DNA from: Thiobacillus thioparus DSM 505
GTDB lineage: Bacteria > Pseudomonadota > Gammaproteobacteria > Burkholderiales > Thiobacillaceae
Assembly (NCBI RefSeq): GCF_000373385.1
Contig: NZ_KB891316.1
Coordinates: forward strand, 1 to 64,000
DNA length: 64,000 bases
Reading direction: 5' to 3'
This document shows positions 18,903 to 28,761 of this stretch, one piece after another (the first letter of the stretch is position 1; every line of letters begins with the position of its first letter). The position numbers and the translations under genes were made by a program. The notes beneath the pieces are model-generated. The model was not told the DNA's origin and ran no database searches. It saw only the letters and a list, made by a program, of their open reading frames with translations.

Positions 18903-20124
18903 TTGTCACCCCCTTGTTTTCCAGAAGCTGAAAAACCCCCTTCACGCGACCTTCCCAGGTCATGGTTTCGTCGACGCTTGCTAGCGCACGCTGACACATC
19001 AAATTTCTACGTCCTTCATTGGCGGCCATTTGTCCAAGAGCGTCCGCAAGTAGATTGACAAGTTCAACCTCATCAAGACCTTGAGTGGGGACAATTATGG
19101 CCGTTTCGTCGGACACCAATGTAACCGGTCCACCTATATCAAGACATATCACAGGTAGGCCGTTTGCTTGTGCCTCCAGCACTACGTTTCCACTTGAATC
19201 ATGTAGGCTTGGAAATAAGAAACAATGCATCTGTCGATATAGAGGAAATAATTCTTTTTGGGGGATGTAGCTCACCCAATGAATTCGATCTAATATTCCG
19301 ACTACTTTGGCGACACGTTTTAATTCATCCTCGTAAGGACCCCTGCCTACCAGCGTGAAGTCTATAGCCACACCGCGACTCAAAGCTTCGGCGACAGCGC
19401 GTATAGCCAAATGGGCCCCCTTCCAACCAAGCAGGCGCCCAACAAACAGAACTCGCAGTGGTTCATCGCCCTGTCGGACAGTCGGAATAATGCCCCGTAT
19501 AGGATCAATCCCGATTTCTGCGTAGACAATGGCACGTTTGCGAAATGGCCATGGCAAAGCTTGGCGGGTGTCCTCTGTCTTAACCAAAATCAGTGTTGCT
19601 TTCGCATAGGCCACCCAAAGAAAAGGGTCTAACAAAACCACTTTGTTAATAAGCGTGCGTAAATATTCCTTCAACTTCTCACGCCCAAGAATTGAGCGCT
19701 TAAGCTTAAGTGGAGCATCTTCTCCCCCACCCAGTGGGCCAAAAATGAATGGGATACCGAGATACCCCAAAAAAGAAGGATGGCGAAATACACCGTAAGT
19801 TAGATGCATTGCCAAATCAAAATGTTGTGAACGATGTAGATTTCTTGCAAATGGAAGCAAAGCAAACTGCCAAGCAGAGTAGAGTAGTTGCGCAGTAGTT
19901 GAATTCAGTGGAATCGAACAGAGCCACCAAGGCCGAAAATAAACGACCCGCAAATTTGGTTGCGGATTTTGTTCCAACTCATCTTCAATCGCACCACGCC
20001 TAGTAACATCAGTGACCATCACCACTTCATGTGCGCGGCACAATTCAATTGCCCAGCGCCAGCCTACGCCACCTTCACTGCCTGAGTTGGGTACACAACC
20101 AAACGCTGATAACAAAATCTTCAT
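18889..20124 (-). CDS. glycosyltransferase family 4
   Basis: 411-aa GT4 protein. N-terminal LLSAFGCVPNSGSEGGVGW is typical of group 1 transferases with a glycine-rich acceptor loop. The donor half has VLFVGRLLGWKGAHLAI and SLHDSSGNVVLEAQANGLP. Base composition from here to about 21930 is visibly more AT-rich than the flanking sugar-nucleotide genes, a sign of horizontal exchange of the variable core of the locus. Confidence 0.86.
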   Translation of the reverse strand: MKILLSAFGCVPNSGSEGGVGWRWAIELCRAHEVVMVTDVTRRGAIEDELEQNPQPNLRVVYFRPWWLCSIPLNSTTAQLLYSAWQFALLPFARNLHRSQHFDLAMHLTYGVFRHPSFLGYLGIPFIFGPLGGGEDAPLKLKRSILGREKLKEYLRTLINKVVLLDPFLWVAYAKATLILVKTEDTRQALPWPFRKRAIVYAEIGIDPIRGIIPTVRQGDEPLRVLFVGRLLGWKGAHLAIRAVAEALSRGVAIDFTLVGRGPYEDELKRVAKVVGILDRIHWVSYIPQKELFPLYRQMHCFLFPSLHDSSGNVVLEAQANGLPVICLDIGGPVTLVSDETAIIVPTQGLDEVELVNLLADALGQMAANEGRRNLMCQRALASVDETMTWEGRVKGVFQLLENKGVTSGTI

Positions 20125-20149
20125 ACATTAACCATATCTAGCGCATAGC

Positions 20150-20779
20150 TCATTTCTTATCCGCAATTGCAAGGTAGCTTCCGTATATGGATAACATCGG
20201 AAAGCGCATCCCAAGATAGCGACTGACTTTTCCGCTGCCGTAAATCTTGACATTACTAAATCCACTCATCCTCAGCTTGATTCTCAATGTGTCCGGGAAA
20301 TGTTGCGAAACATGAGCGCCTCCAAGAATCGAATGCCCGCGCCATTTTCTCTTTAAGTCATACGGATTAGGTGTAGTCAGCATTAAGCGACCACCAATTT
20401 TCAGGACTCTAAAAATTTCCCCCAAAGTCTGATCGATATCCGTCTGATAGAGATGTTCGATGAATTCCCCTGCCACCACCGCGTCATAGGTACCGTCCTC
20501 GTTCGGGATCTTGGTGGAATAGCCATGCACGCCTTGCTCGTAAACATCTTTAGGCAGGCGATCCAGTCGATCACGGACGGCATCTAAGCCATAAATAAGA
20601 AGGTTGTTATCTAGATCCTTAAGCACACTGCCCCCTCTGCCCGTGTTGCAACCGATATCGAGCACGCTGCGTGTACCTGTGGGTAGAAATTTGTAAAACT
20701 GGCGGTAGCGATCTTCCGTGAAAGGATCGTGTTCGCTTTCCGGCTGAGTCAGATTCAGCGCCTCGTAATTTTTTTCCAT
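20150..20779 (-). CDS. class I SAM-dependent methyltransferase
   Basis: 209-aa methyltransferase with motif I VLDIGCNTGRGG and an acidic FIEHLYQTD element. ATG at 20779 is preferred: GGGAG lies 5 nt upstream, while the earlier in-frame ATG overlaps that site. It shares little with the other methyltransferase of the locus beyond the fold. A role in glycan or sugar methylation is inferred from context. Confidence 0.82.
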   Translation of the reverse strand: MEKNYEALNLTQPESEHDPFTEDRYRQFYKFLPTGTRSVLDIGCNTGRGGSVLKDLDNNLLIYGLDAVRDRLDRLPKDVYEQGVHGYSTKIPNEDGTYDAVVAGEFIEHLYQTDIDQTLGEIFRVLKIGGRLMLTTPNPYDLKRKWRGHSILGGAHVSQHFPDTLRIKLRMSGFSNVKIYGSGKVSRYLGMRFPMLSIYGSYLAIADKK

Positions 20780-20822
20780 CCCATCTCCCAATCAGTTGGT
20801 ACCAGCAGGACCGGCCCTGCCG

Positions 20823-21932
20823 TCAAATTATTTGTTCCATGTAATGCGGTATGAGCGTACGAACTGTTTTTTCCCATGAATATGAGTCCGCGAAATTCCG
20901 GATTGCGTCTCGACTGTATTCCAAACGTGACGTATAAAATCTTTCAAGTGCCTCTGCGAGCGCTTCTGGTGACTTTCCAGCCACAAGAAACCCAGCATAC
21001 GGTGGCAGGTATTCCTTGAACGCACCCACATCGAAAGCAACAACGGGCACACCAAATCGGTATGCCGTGAACAACACACCGCTTTGGTCGATGTGCCTGT
21101 ATGGAAGTACGACAACATCGGCAGACTCGAAGTAGCCTTGGACATCGTCCTCTGGAACAAAGCCTTGAACCCATTCGACACGGTGAGGCAGGGAAACTTT
21201 GTCAATCAAGCCTCTGATTTCTTTTGCGTACTGTGCATTCCTTGATTCACCGACAATCTTGGCGACAATGGGGAAAGCACTGCAGTGGACCAACGCTTTC
21301 AGAAAAATGTCGACGCCTTTGTATGGCAATACCCCACCAAATATCAAAACTCTAAGCGCGACTTCGGGCTCGGGGGCGCTGACGATTTTGGGTATCTCGT
21401 CTACCCCATGGTGCATGACCACAACTCGCTCGGGCGCCACTTCGTATTCTTCTATGAGCGCGCGTTTCATTTTCTCAGTATGGACAACGAGCTTGTGCGG
21501 CACAGCATAGAGTCTTTTCAATTCCGCCTTTTTTTCCTCTGATTCGTTATCGTGCGGAAGAAGATTATGAACGGTTAGGAAAAATTTTCTGGCAACCAGT
21601 TTGTAGATATGACACTCTATTAGGGCGGCCCACCCCGTACCCCCAAGCAACATGCCATTGAGGTGCACAACCTGAGCCTTGCTCAATAACAGATGGCGTC
21701 CCAGCTTCACCAGGTAGCTCAGAAGATTCTGGACTTTCTTAAGCTTGGATCGGTTTGGGTTTTGGCTGCGGCGCAGGTTGAATACTTTCACCGAGCTATC
21801 GATATCCGAAACAGGCGTGCGATCTGAACCAATTAGTTCTACTTCAAGGCCGTTCCGAGCCAAACCATTGGCGAACCCTTTTTCGTAGCTGGGCTGGAAA
21901 CCGTGCGGCACCAGTAATACCGAGTGTCCCAT
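20823..21932 (-). CDS. glycosyltransferase family 4
   Basis: 369-aa GT4 protein: N-terminal LLVPHGFQPSYEKGFANGLA, a central LTVHNLLPHDNE, then LIFGGVLPYKGVDIFLKAL and ADVVVLPYRHIDQSGVL in the donor half. The start at 21932 is 2 nt from the previous stop, so the genes are coupled. The sequence is AT-rich compared with the neighbours on both sides of the locus. Confidence 0.85.
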   Translation of the reverse strand: MGHSVLLVPHGFQPSYEKGFANGLARNGLEVELIGSDRTPVSDIDSSVKVFNLRRSQNPNRSKLKKVQNLLSYLVKLGRHLLLSKAQVVHLNGMLLGGTGWAALIECHIYKLVARKFFLTVHNLLPHDNESEEKKAELKRLYAVPHKLVVHTEKMKRALIEEYEVAPERVVVMHHGVDEIPKIVSAPEPEVALRVLIFGGVLPYKGVDIFLKALVHCSAFPIVAKIVGESRNAQYAKEIRGLIDKVSLPHRVEWVQGFVPEDDVQGYFESADVVVLPYRHIDQSGVLFTAYRFGVPVVAFDVGAFKEYLPPYAGFLVAGKSPEALAEALERFYTSRLEYSRDAIRNFADSYSWEKTVRTLIPHYMEQII

Positions 21933-21934
21933 CG

Positions 21935-23269
21935 TCAATCCAGCTGGAATCGATACACCACAGCCTGGCTCCGATCGGGGCAGGTTTTGGCGAGGATGTA
22001 GAAGCTGTTCTCTGCTTCCGAATATACCGGCCTGGGATCGCATAGCCCCTGACCGATGCGAAAAGGCCGCGACCAATCGCCGCCCGGTATACGTTTGAAT
22101 ATATTCAAACCGGAAGCAAACAGCCATTCGTTACCATCGTGATCCACCAGGATCTTTGAAGCGCTGTTGGGAGTGTCGGCCGGTACGCTCCAACGACCCG
22201 TCACATGATCTCTGCGGATGAGTTTGCGGTTTTGGCCCTGCGGTTCCAGGATAGCGAGCACATCGCCATTGGCCGCAATGGCGATGGATTTGGCAGTGTC
22301 GAACCGCGTACCGGGAGACCAGCCTGGGATGTGATTGGTGGATGCACTGGCAACTGGAATCGGTCGCGACGTATCGGCAACCTTGCGGTAGCTGGGCAAT
22401 ACATTCACCGCTCCAGTTTGCCCGCTGTGTTTGTCCCACCAGGTCCAAATGGCGTGCATGGCATTGTCGCCGTCAAACGCCAGGGTAACGAGATAAGGCA
22501 CATAATCCTCGTCATAGGCGAAGGCGGTGGCGACCGAGGCCCCCGGCCCATAAGGCATGACATCGCCACTTTTCAAGCCTACCAACCCGCCTACAGATGC
22601 CCAAGTTCGGGTTACGGTATCGTACCGGGCAATGCCTTCGGCTCTGGAACGCGCATCCCAATTCCGAGCCGGGCGTATGGCATAACGATAGCTGACGAAC
22701 AAATCGCCCGCCCGGTCTTTGAAAAAAGCAGGATAAGTAATCTGGTTACCGGGGATCAGCGCCCGGCCCATGTCGGGATAATGGGTCTTGTTTTCCAGAC
22801 GCAAGGCGTCGAGTTCGCGTTTGCTCACAGTCTGTCCATGAAACACAAACCCGCCGACACTGTAAGGCTGCTCGGAGATGGCGTATTGCCAAGGCAAATT
22901 ATGCATGTTGTAGGCTACATGGATGTAGCCATTGCGATCGAAAGCCAGCGAAGGCTGAGTGTGATAGGGGTCGAGCAGCGTGTTGGTATCCAGCGTTGTG
23001 CTTTTCCATTGCCAGACGTTATCAATTTTCTTGCCCTCTCTCACCACGGTGTTGAGATAACCTGGGGTGGTTTTGACATCGGCATCGGTCACAAAGGCAA
23101 CAGCAATCCGACCATTTTGCACGTCGATGGGCGTGGCAAACACGCTCAAATCACCCTGCGAAGAGATGGCAACAGGTTGCATGACGAGTTCAACGTCTCC
23201 GCCACGTGCAGCTGAACTAAACACCATACACATGCACACCAGCAGGATCACGGCTCGGCTGAATTTCAT
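21935..23269 (-). CDS. secreted BNR-4-like repeat protein, possible polysaccharide-active enzyme
   Basis: 444-aa protein with a signal peptide (hydrophobic residues 6-23, cleavage after SSAARG or nearby). The mature part has blade-like beta repeats with HVAYNMHN, SLAFDRNGYIH and similar Asp-box-like turns, resembling the BNR-4 family of beta-propeller proteins, some of which occur with polysaccharide lyases and glycosidases. It lies between a glycosyltransferase and the polymerase and overlaps the latter by four bases. An exported glycan-binding or trimming role is inference. Confidence 0.65.
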   Translation of the reverse strand: MKFSRAVILLVCMCMVFSSAARGGDVELVMQPVAISSQGDLSVFATPIDVQNGRIAVAFVTDADVKTTPGYLNTVVREGKKIDNVWQWKSTTLDTNTLLDPYHTQPSLAFDRNGYIHVAYNMHNLPWQYAISEQPYSVGGFVFHGQTVSKRELDALRLENKTHYPDMGRALIPGNQITYPAFFKDRAGDLFVSYRYAIRPARNWDARSRAEGIARYDTVTRTWASVGGLVGLKSGDVMPYGPGASVATAFAYDEDYVPYLVTLAFDGDNAMHAIWTWWDKHSGQTGAVNVLPSYRKVADTSRPIPVASASTNHIPGWSPGTRFDTAKSIAIAANGDVLAILEPQGQNRKLIRRDHVTGRWSVPADTPNSASKILVDHDGNEWLFASGLNIFKRIPGGDWSRPFRIGQGLCDPRPVYSEAENSFYILAKTCPDRSQAVVYRFQLD

Positions 23270-24630
23270 GGACGTATTGCGGCTTTCGGATCGACGGTCA
23301 CAGTGGATTGCTTCGTGACAACTTCCCTCTGCCACAGGTGCACATGCGCGCCAATGATTGAGGTGGTCAGGATGATCCACCACAAATGCGTCGTTCTCAT
23401 GAAGTTGGTCTCGGACGCGTTCAGCAACAAGGCTGCTACAAGAATGGCCAGATGAAATACCGCCATAAGTCCTTCGCCGCGCTGATTCATCCGGTAGATA
23501 TTGCGCAGATGTGCTCCCAGCACTATCAACAGGAGTGCCAGGCCCACGTAGCCCATTTCGTTCACGATATCGATATATCCATTGTGGGCCTGCCCCGGAC
23601 GCCAACTGAACATCCGGACGATGGTAAAAGAGGGGCCTTCAAGGCCCATCCAAAATCCGCCATAGCCCGCCCCCAGCCAGGGATGACGGGCAATTTCGTA
23701 GCCCATCATGTGCCACAACTCGGTTCGACCAGTGAGGGTGACGTCCTTGCCCACCGAGCCCAGACTGACTTCCAACAAAGCCTCAAGAGGCAGGTTCCCT
23801 TGCAAAAGGAAATAGCCGAACATAGTGGTCACACCCACGATCGAAGTGGCTAGTGCGACTATCTGAAGCTTGTTGCCATAGCGTTTTGAAGCATACCAGA
23901 GCAGCACGATGGAAACCGATGCAACGTAGATGCTGATTGTTGTGGCGCTACGAGTAGCAAACAACGAGATGGATGCAAACGCAAACAGCCACCAATTCAG
24001 TCGTGGCTTGTTTTTGCTAAGTGCCAGAAACATATAGACCATCGCCATGAGCAGAGCGAACTGGCCCCACACGTTCTTCGTAAAGGTGAAGCCTTTGTAA
24101 TTGCCATCCGGATCGAAAGATAGGTTGTGTGAAGCAATGGCAAGTACCCCCAGCAACAGGAAAAACAGGCCCGGCCAGGCAAACAAGCCAAAAGCATTAC
24201 CCTCTCGGCGATGCCGTACTAGTGCAAGCGCAACAAAGAGCACGCCCAAAAGCTGAACTGCACGCTTGGCAGAGACAAGCGGCTCTGCCGACCACATGAC
24301 TGACACCAGCGCATAAGCCAGCAACAACAGGTAAGGCACCGGCACCCAACTCCACGGTACGGTAAATTTGCCTCGGCTACGCAAGGCAAACAAAAGCGCA
24401 ACCATAAAAGCCGAGCCCCAACCAATCTGCCTGAACAAGCTCCCTTCAGACGCGCCTGCGAGATCCCCGCCGCCAAATGGAACCAGGTCAAGGAACAACA
24501 CGGCAAACACCACCAGCCAGCGAGCTGGCTGGGTAACCAACAGCAGAAACGGAATCCCGATACCAAGCGCCAGTGCGACGGCAACATAGGGCCCCAATCC
24601 CGCAACATAGGCATAGATTAATTGCAGCAT
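23266..24630 (-). CDS. O-antigen ligase/polymerase family membrane protein (Wzy-like)
   Basis: 454-aa polytopic protein, about 11-12 hydrophobic segments, with a large periplasmic loop between about 265 and 335 that carries TGRTELWHMMGYEIARHPWLGAG-like residues, the Wzy_C signature of O-antigen polymerases and ligases. Position next to the flippase supports the role of repeat-unit polymerase. It overlaps the flippase gene by 13 nt. Confidence 0.83.
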   Translation of the reverse strand: MLQLIYAYVAGLGPYVAVALALGIGIPFLLLVTQPARWLVVFAVLFLDLVPFGGGDLAGASEGSLFRQIGWGSAFMVALLFALRSRGKFTVPWSWVPVPYLLLLAYALVSVMWSAEPLVSAKRAVQLLGVLFVALALVRHRREGNAFGLFAWPGLFFLLLGVLAIASHNLSFDPDGNYKGFTFTKNVWGQFALLMAMVYMFLALSKNKPRLNWWLFAFASISLFATRSATTISIYVASVSIVLLWYASKRYGNKLQIVALATSIVGVTTMFGYFLLQGNLPLEALLEVSLGSVGKDVTLTGRTELWHMMGYEIARHPWLGAGYGGFWMGLEGPSFTIVRMFSWRPGQAHNGYIDIVNEMGYVGLALLLIVLGAHLRNIYRMNQRGEGLMAVFHLAILVAALLLNASETNFMRTTHLWWIILTTSIIGAHVHLWQREVVTKQSTVTVDPKAAIRP

Positions 24631-25874
24631 GGCGATATGCCCTCAGCCTGTGGCCTTGCCCAGTATTGTCTGGCTTTGGTGATAACCATCAGTACTTGAA
24701 GCAATTCGACGGCACATAGGACACCTACAACCCAAAGCGCGCCATAGTGCGAAAGCAGGATGAAACCTGGCAGCGACAAAGCCAGTGCCAGCCAAGTGAT
24801 ATGGTGAAGAAGCTTGTAGCCGTTTGCATCGACCATGAGCGTGGCCATATAGATATTTCTGGAAAAGCCGATCGCAAAGAAAAGCAGCCACATGAGCACC
24901 AATGGCCTCAAGCCCTGATACTGCGCCCCCAAAAAATGCTCAAGCAGTGGGTAGGTGACAAACAGGAAAACGGCCAGCGTCGCCATGAGGACGAACCCGG
25001 CAAGTAGACTCTTATAAGTGATGCGTCTGATCGCAGCGATGTCGCCAGCTGCAAACCAACGGCTGATCCTGGGTCGGTACCAATTGGCCCAGGCTGTCAT
25101 CAGCAGTCCTATCGGCATAAGGAAAAGTCTTGCTGCGCCAATGTCTGCCACCATTGCAAGGCCCAGCGACTTTCCTGCAAAGTAGGGATACGAACTGAGA
25201 TTGACCCAAGTAACGATAACTGAAGGCAGCGCCCAGCGGCCGCACGACCAAAACTGTCTGAGGGGGGCGACATGGGTCTGCAGGCCCTCGAACTGTGTGA
25301 GCTTGGCGAGTAAGGGCACAAGTCCGGCAATGCCGGTCAGCAGCAATACAATGCCTGCGGACAAACTGGAACCTGCCATCGCCAAACCGATGCCTGTCAG
25401 AAGAACCACGCCATAGACAAGATCGCCCGCAAAAGCGCGGATTCCCTGCCCTTGTACATAAGCAAAAGAACGCTGTGATTCACGTGCGATAGTCCCAATG
25501 ATGGCTAGCGTGAAGCCCACCATGAGCAACCCGCTCAGGTGAAAGTGCGTCAGAAACCCATAGGCCAACAAACCCAGAAGTCCCAGCACGCTACACGTCA
25601 AGGCCAGATAGATGTGCAACGAGGCTGCCGTCGTCTGAATATTTTTCTTATCAGTTCCAGCCGCAGCAGGTAGGAAAGTAGCCAGCGGGGAGTTGACGAT
25701 GGCATTCTGGATGCTCTGGACCAGCACCAGGGGCGCAATCAGCAGGATGTAATAGCCATACTCAGTTTTTGTGGAGCCCCAGATGAAGGCCAGCGATATC
25801 GAGAAATTGAGCAGACTCAGCCATGCCTGGTCGGCAACAGCGGCGAGGGGATTGAGTCGCTTGAACAGGGACAT
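24618..25874 (-). CDS. polysaccharide flippase (Wzx-like, MATE/PST fold)
   Basis: 418-aa protein with about 12 membrane segments and no soluble domain, the profile of O-unit translocases (oligosaccharidyl-lipid flippases). A conserved cytoplasmic segment is present at YRPRISRWFAAGDIAAI. It lies directly upstream of and overlaps the polymerase gene, the normal Wzx/Wzy pairing. The recognition rests on membrane topology and context more than on a motif. Confidence 0.75.
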   Translation of the reverse strand: MSLFKRLNPLAAVADQAWLSLLNFSISLAFIWGSTKTEYGYYILLIAPLVLVQSIQNAIVNSPLATFLPAAAGTDKKNIQTTAASLHIYLALTCSVLGLLGLLAYGFLTHFHLSGLLMVGFTLAIIGTIARESQRSFAYVQGQGIRAFAGDLVYGVVLLTGIGLAMAGSSLSAGIVLLLTGIAGLVPLLAKLTQFEGLQTHVAPLRQFWSCGRWALPSVIVTWVNLSSYPYFAGKSLGLAMVADIGAARLFLMPIGLLMTAWANWYRPRISRWFAAGDIAAIRRITYKSLLAGFVLMATLAVFLFVTYPLLEHFLGAQYQGLRPLVLMWLLFFAIGFSRNIYMATLMVDANGYKLLHHITWLALALSLPGFILLSHYGALWVVGVLCAVELLQVLMVITKARQYWARPQAEGISPCCN

Positions 25875-25933
25875 AACCTATACGTAATGCAGGCGAAAGG
25901 GGATGGCCGTCTTGCGCGGACAAGTCATCAGGT

Positions 25934-26911
25934 TCATGAATATGCATTCGATGCGATGAAATCCTGATACGCAACCGCCAAACCGCTTTTCATGAGGGTG
26001 CTGGCCTTCCAGCCCATCGCATTCAGTCGCCCAACATCCATCAGCTTGCGCGGCGTTCCGTCTGGCTTTGTGCTGTCGAATTCGATTGCTCCCTGATACC
26101 CCACCACGTTCTTCACCGTTTCAGCCAGTTCGCGAATGGTGAGATCGTGGCCCACGCCAATGTTCATCAATGGCGCCAGGCCGTCGTTGCGGTCCTGCCC
26201 CAGCAAGGGAACAAACTGCTCATCCGGCAGGTTCATCAGGTAGACGCAGGCATCGGCCATGTCTTCGCTGTAGAGGAATTCGCGCCTGGGCGTCCCGCTT
26301 CCCCACACGGTCACACTCGGTGCATTGGCAAGCTTGGCTTCGTGAAAGCGGCGGATCAGTGCGGGAATGACGTGGGAATTCTCCGGGTGGTAGTTGTCGC
26401 CGGGGCCATACAGGTTGGTCGGCATGACGGCCAGATACTGCGTCTTGTACTGGCGGTTGTACGCCCAGCACATCTCGATGCCGGCGATCTTGGCCAGGGC
26501 ATAAGGGCGATTGGTCGATTCCAGTTCGCTGGTCAGCAGGTGCTCTTCCTTCATCGGCTGCGGGGCCAACTTGGGATAGATGCAACTGGAACCGAGGAAC
26601 AGCAGGCGCTTGACGTTGTTCTTGTAAGCAGCGTGGATGACGTTGGTCTGGATGGCGAGGTTGTCGCGGATGAATTCGGCGGGATAGGTGTTGTTGGCGT
26701 GGATGCCACCGACCTTGGCTGCAGCCAGGAACACGTATTCGGGCTTCTCCGACTCGAAGAAGGCTTCGACTTCAGCCTGGTTGGTGAGGTCGAGTTCGGC
26801 GTGCGTCCGGGTCAGGAGGTTCGTATGGCCCTTGTCACGCAGGTTGCGCATCAAGGCTGAACCGACCAGGCCGCGATGCCCTGCCACGTAAATCTTGGCG
26901 TTCTTCTCCAT
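25934..26911 (-). CDS. fcl: GDP-L-fucose synthase
   Basis: 325-aa SDR epimerase-reductase converting GDP-4-keto-6-deoxymannose to GDP-L-fucose. Motifs are [28 protein letters not shown], and the active-site PYALAKIAG (YxxxK). It follows gmd with a 4-nt gap, completing the fucose pathway. Confidence 0.95.
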   Translation of the reverse strand: MEKNAKIYVAGHRGLVGSALMRNLRDKGHTNLLTRTHAELDLTNQAEVEAFFESEKPEYVFLAAAKVGGIHANNTYPAEFIRDNLAIQTNVIHAAYKNNVKRLLFLGSSCIYPKLAPQPMKEEHLLTSELESTNRPYALAKIAGIEMCWAYNRQYKTQYLAVMPTNLYGPGDNYHPENSHVIPALIRRFHEAKLANAPSVTVWGSGTPRREFLYSEDMADACVYLMNLPDEQFVPLLGQDRNDGLAPLMNIGVGHDLTIRELAETVKNVVGYQGAIEFDSTKPDGTPRKLMDVGRLNAMGWKASTLMKSGLAVAYQDFIASNAYS

Positions 26912-26915
26912 GGGC

Positions 26916-28001
26916 CTATTCGTGGTAATCCATGGCCTTGTAGCCATGCTTCTTCACCAGCTCGTCGCGCTCGGCTGCCTTCAGATCCTCGCGTACCATC
27001 TCGGCCACCAGTTCGTCGAAGCTGATCTTCGGCGTCCAGCCGAGCTTGTTCTTGGCCTTGCTGGGGTCGCCCAGCAGGGTTTCGACTTCGGTGGGACGGA
27101 AGTAGCGCGGGTCGACGGCAACGACGCATTTGCCGTGGGCGTCATAGCCCTTTTCGTCGACGCCCTGCCCTTCCCAGCGGATGTCCATGCCGAGCTCTTT
27201 GGCTGCCGCGTTGACGAAGTCCCGTACCGAGTACTGCACGCCGGTGGCGATGACGAAGTCTTCGGCGTGGTCCTGCTGCAGCATGAGCCACTGCATTTCG
27301 ACGTAGTCCTTGGCGTGGCCCCAGTCGCGCTTGGCGTCCATGTTGCCGAGGAACAAACATTCCTGAAGCCCGAGCTTGATCCGCGCGAGGGCGCGGGTGA
27401 TCTTGCGGGTGACGAAGGTTTCGCCACGGATGGGGCTCTCGTGGTTGAACAGGATGCCGTTACAGGCATACATGCCGTAGGCTTCACGGTAGTTGACGGT
27501 GATCCAGTAGGCGTAAAGCTTGGCGCAGGCGTAGGGGCTGCGCGGATAGAAAGGCGTGGTTTCCTTCTGCGGGATTTCCTGGACGAGACCGAAGAGTTCG
27601 GAGGTGCTGGCCTGGTAGAAGCGGGTTTTCTTTTCCAGGCCGAGGATGCGGATGGCCTCCAAAATACGCAGGGCGCCGAGGGCGTCGGAGTTGGCGGTGT
27701 ATTCGGGTTCTTCGAAGCTGACGGCCACATGCGACTGCGCGGCGAGGTTGTAGATCTCGTCAGGTTGGACCTGCTGGATGATGCGGATGAGGCTGGAGCT
27801 GTCAGTGAGGTCGCCGTGGTGCAGGATGAAGCGGCGACCCTGCTCGTGCGGGTCCTGATACAAATGGTCGATGCGGTCGGTGTTGAACAGCGAGGTGCGG
27901 CGCTTGATGCCGTGAACTTCGTAGCCCTTGCCCAGCAGGAATTCAGCGAGGTAGGCGCCGTCCTGGCCGGTGACGCCGGTGATGAGGGCTTTTTTGGTCA
28001 T
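26916..28001 (-). CDS. gmd: GDP-mannose 4,6-dehydratase
   Basis: 361-aa dehydratase for the first step of GDP-fucose synthesis. It shows [30 protein letters not shown] with the catalytic Thr/Glu region, and [15 protein letters not shown]. Start at 28001 gives the standard length; a longer reading upstream overlaps nothing but lacks family similarity. Confidence 0.96.
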   Translation of the reverse strand: MTKKALITGVTGQDGAYLAEFLLGKGYEVHGIKRRTSLFNTDRIDHLYQDPHEQGRRFILHHGDLTDSSSLIRIIQQVQPDEIYNLAAQSHVAVSFEEPEYTANSDALGALRILEAIRILGLEKKTRFYQASTSELFGLVQEIPQKETTPFYPRSPYACAKLYAYWITVNYREAYGMYACNGILFNHESPIRGETFVTRKITRALARIKLGLQECLFLGNMDAKRDWGHAKDYVEMQWLMLQQDHAEDFVIATGVQYSVRDFVNAAAKELGMDIRWEGQGVDEKGYDAHGKCVVAVDPRYFRPTEVETLLGDPSKAKNKLGWTPKISFDELVAEMVREDLKAAERDELVKKHGYKAMDYHE

Positions 28002-28050
28002 GGTGTCGGGTTGTATGAAATGGGCAAAACGGGTTAAACGGGAACGCGAA

Positions 28051-28746
28051 TCAACTGGCTGCGGCCGGATGGCCAATAATGCGCTGCCGGCCGTCGGGCG
28101 ACATCGCCTTAAGCAGGTCGCGCGTGAATGCGTCCTGAATATGATAAGCCTTGGTATCGTCTGCCTGAATGCTGGAAATCCTGAATAACAGCCCGTCGGG
28201 AATTTTCCCTGTGAGGCCATATTTCAATTGCTGGAGTTTCCATTTCAATCCATTCACGGCAACGGTATCGCCCACAGTCGTCCAATAGGTGATCGGTTCG
28301 ATTCGTCGCCCTTGGGTGGCGACCAGACGCTTGACGGGGATGCTTCCTTCGCCGGTGGCAAATGAACCGATAGTCGGGTTCTTGAGAATCTGAAATCCCT
28401 GGGCGGGATAGCAGACTTCCGGCTTGTGCACATCCATGTTGTCGGACTGATCGCCACCATAGGCAATGGACAGCATGATGTGTTCGCCATTTGAATTGAC
28501 GTACGTGCGCGTCAGCGTCTGGTTGTATATCTCCTTGATCAGCGCTTGCTGCTCGGGATTGGAGATCAGGGGCACGATGGTTTCATCGATTTTCCAGTCG
28601 CCGAAGGCTTTGGGAATCAGGGTTTCAAGATCAAGTTTTGGTTCGCCATCCACTATCCTGACGGTCGGTTTAAGCGCGAGCGCCATGCCCGCTGCTGCAA
28701 ACATGCAGAGACCGATGACGAGATGCCTGAAGCTGATGAGTTTCAT
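28051..28746 (-). CDS. epsI: exosortase-associated protein EpsI
   Basis: 231-aa EpsI-family protein. Residues 1-24 are hydrophobic (signal anchor). The conserved [12 protein letters not shown] motif with a single Cys and the following RLVATQG are family hallmarks. In many genomes this domain is fused to or adjacent to the exosortase; here it is a separate gene 15 nt after xrtB. Its biochemical role is not established. Confidence 0.92.
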   Translation of the reverse strand: MKLISFRHLVIGLCMFAAAGMALALKPTVRIVDGEPKLDLETLIPKAFGDWKIDETIVPLISNPEQQALIKEIYNQTLTRTYVNSNGEHIMLSIAYGGDQSDNMDVHKPEVCYPAQGFQILKNPTIGSFATGEGSIPVKRLVATQGRRIEPITYWTTVGDTVAVNGLKWKLQQLKYGLTGKIPDGLLFRISSIQADDTKAYHIQDAFTRDLLKAMSPDGRQRIIGHPAAAS

Positions 28747-28761
28747 TCTGGTCTCCTTGTA

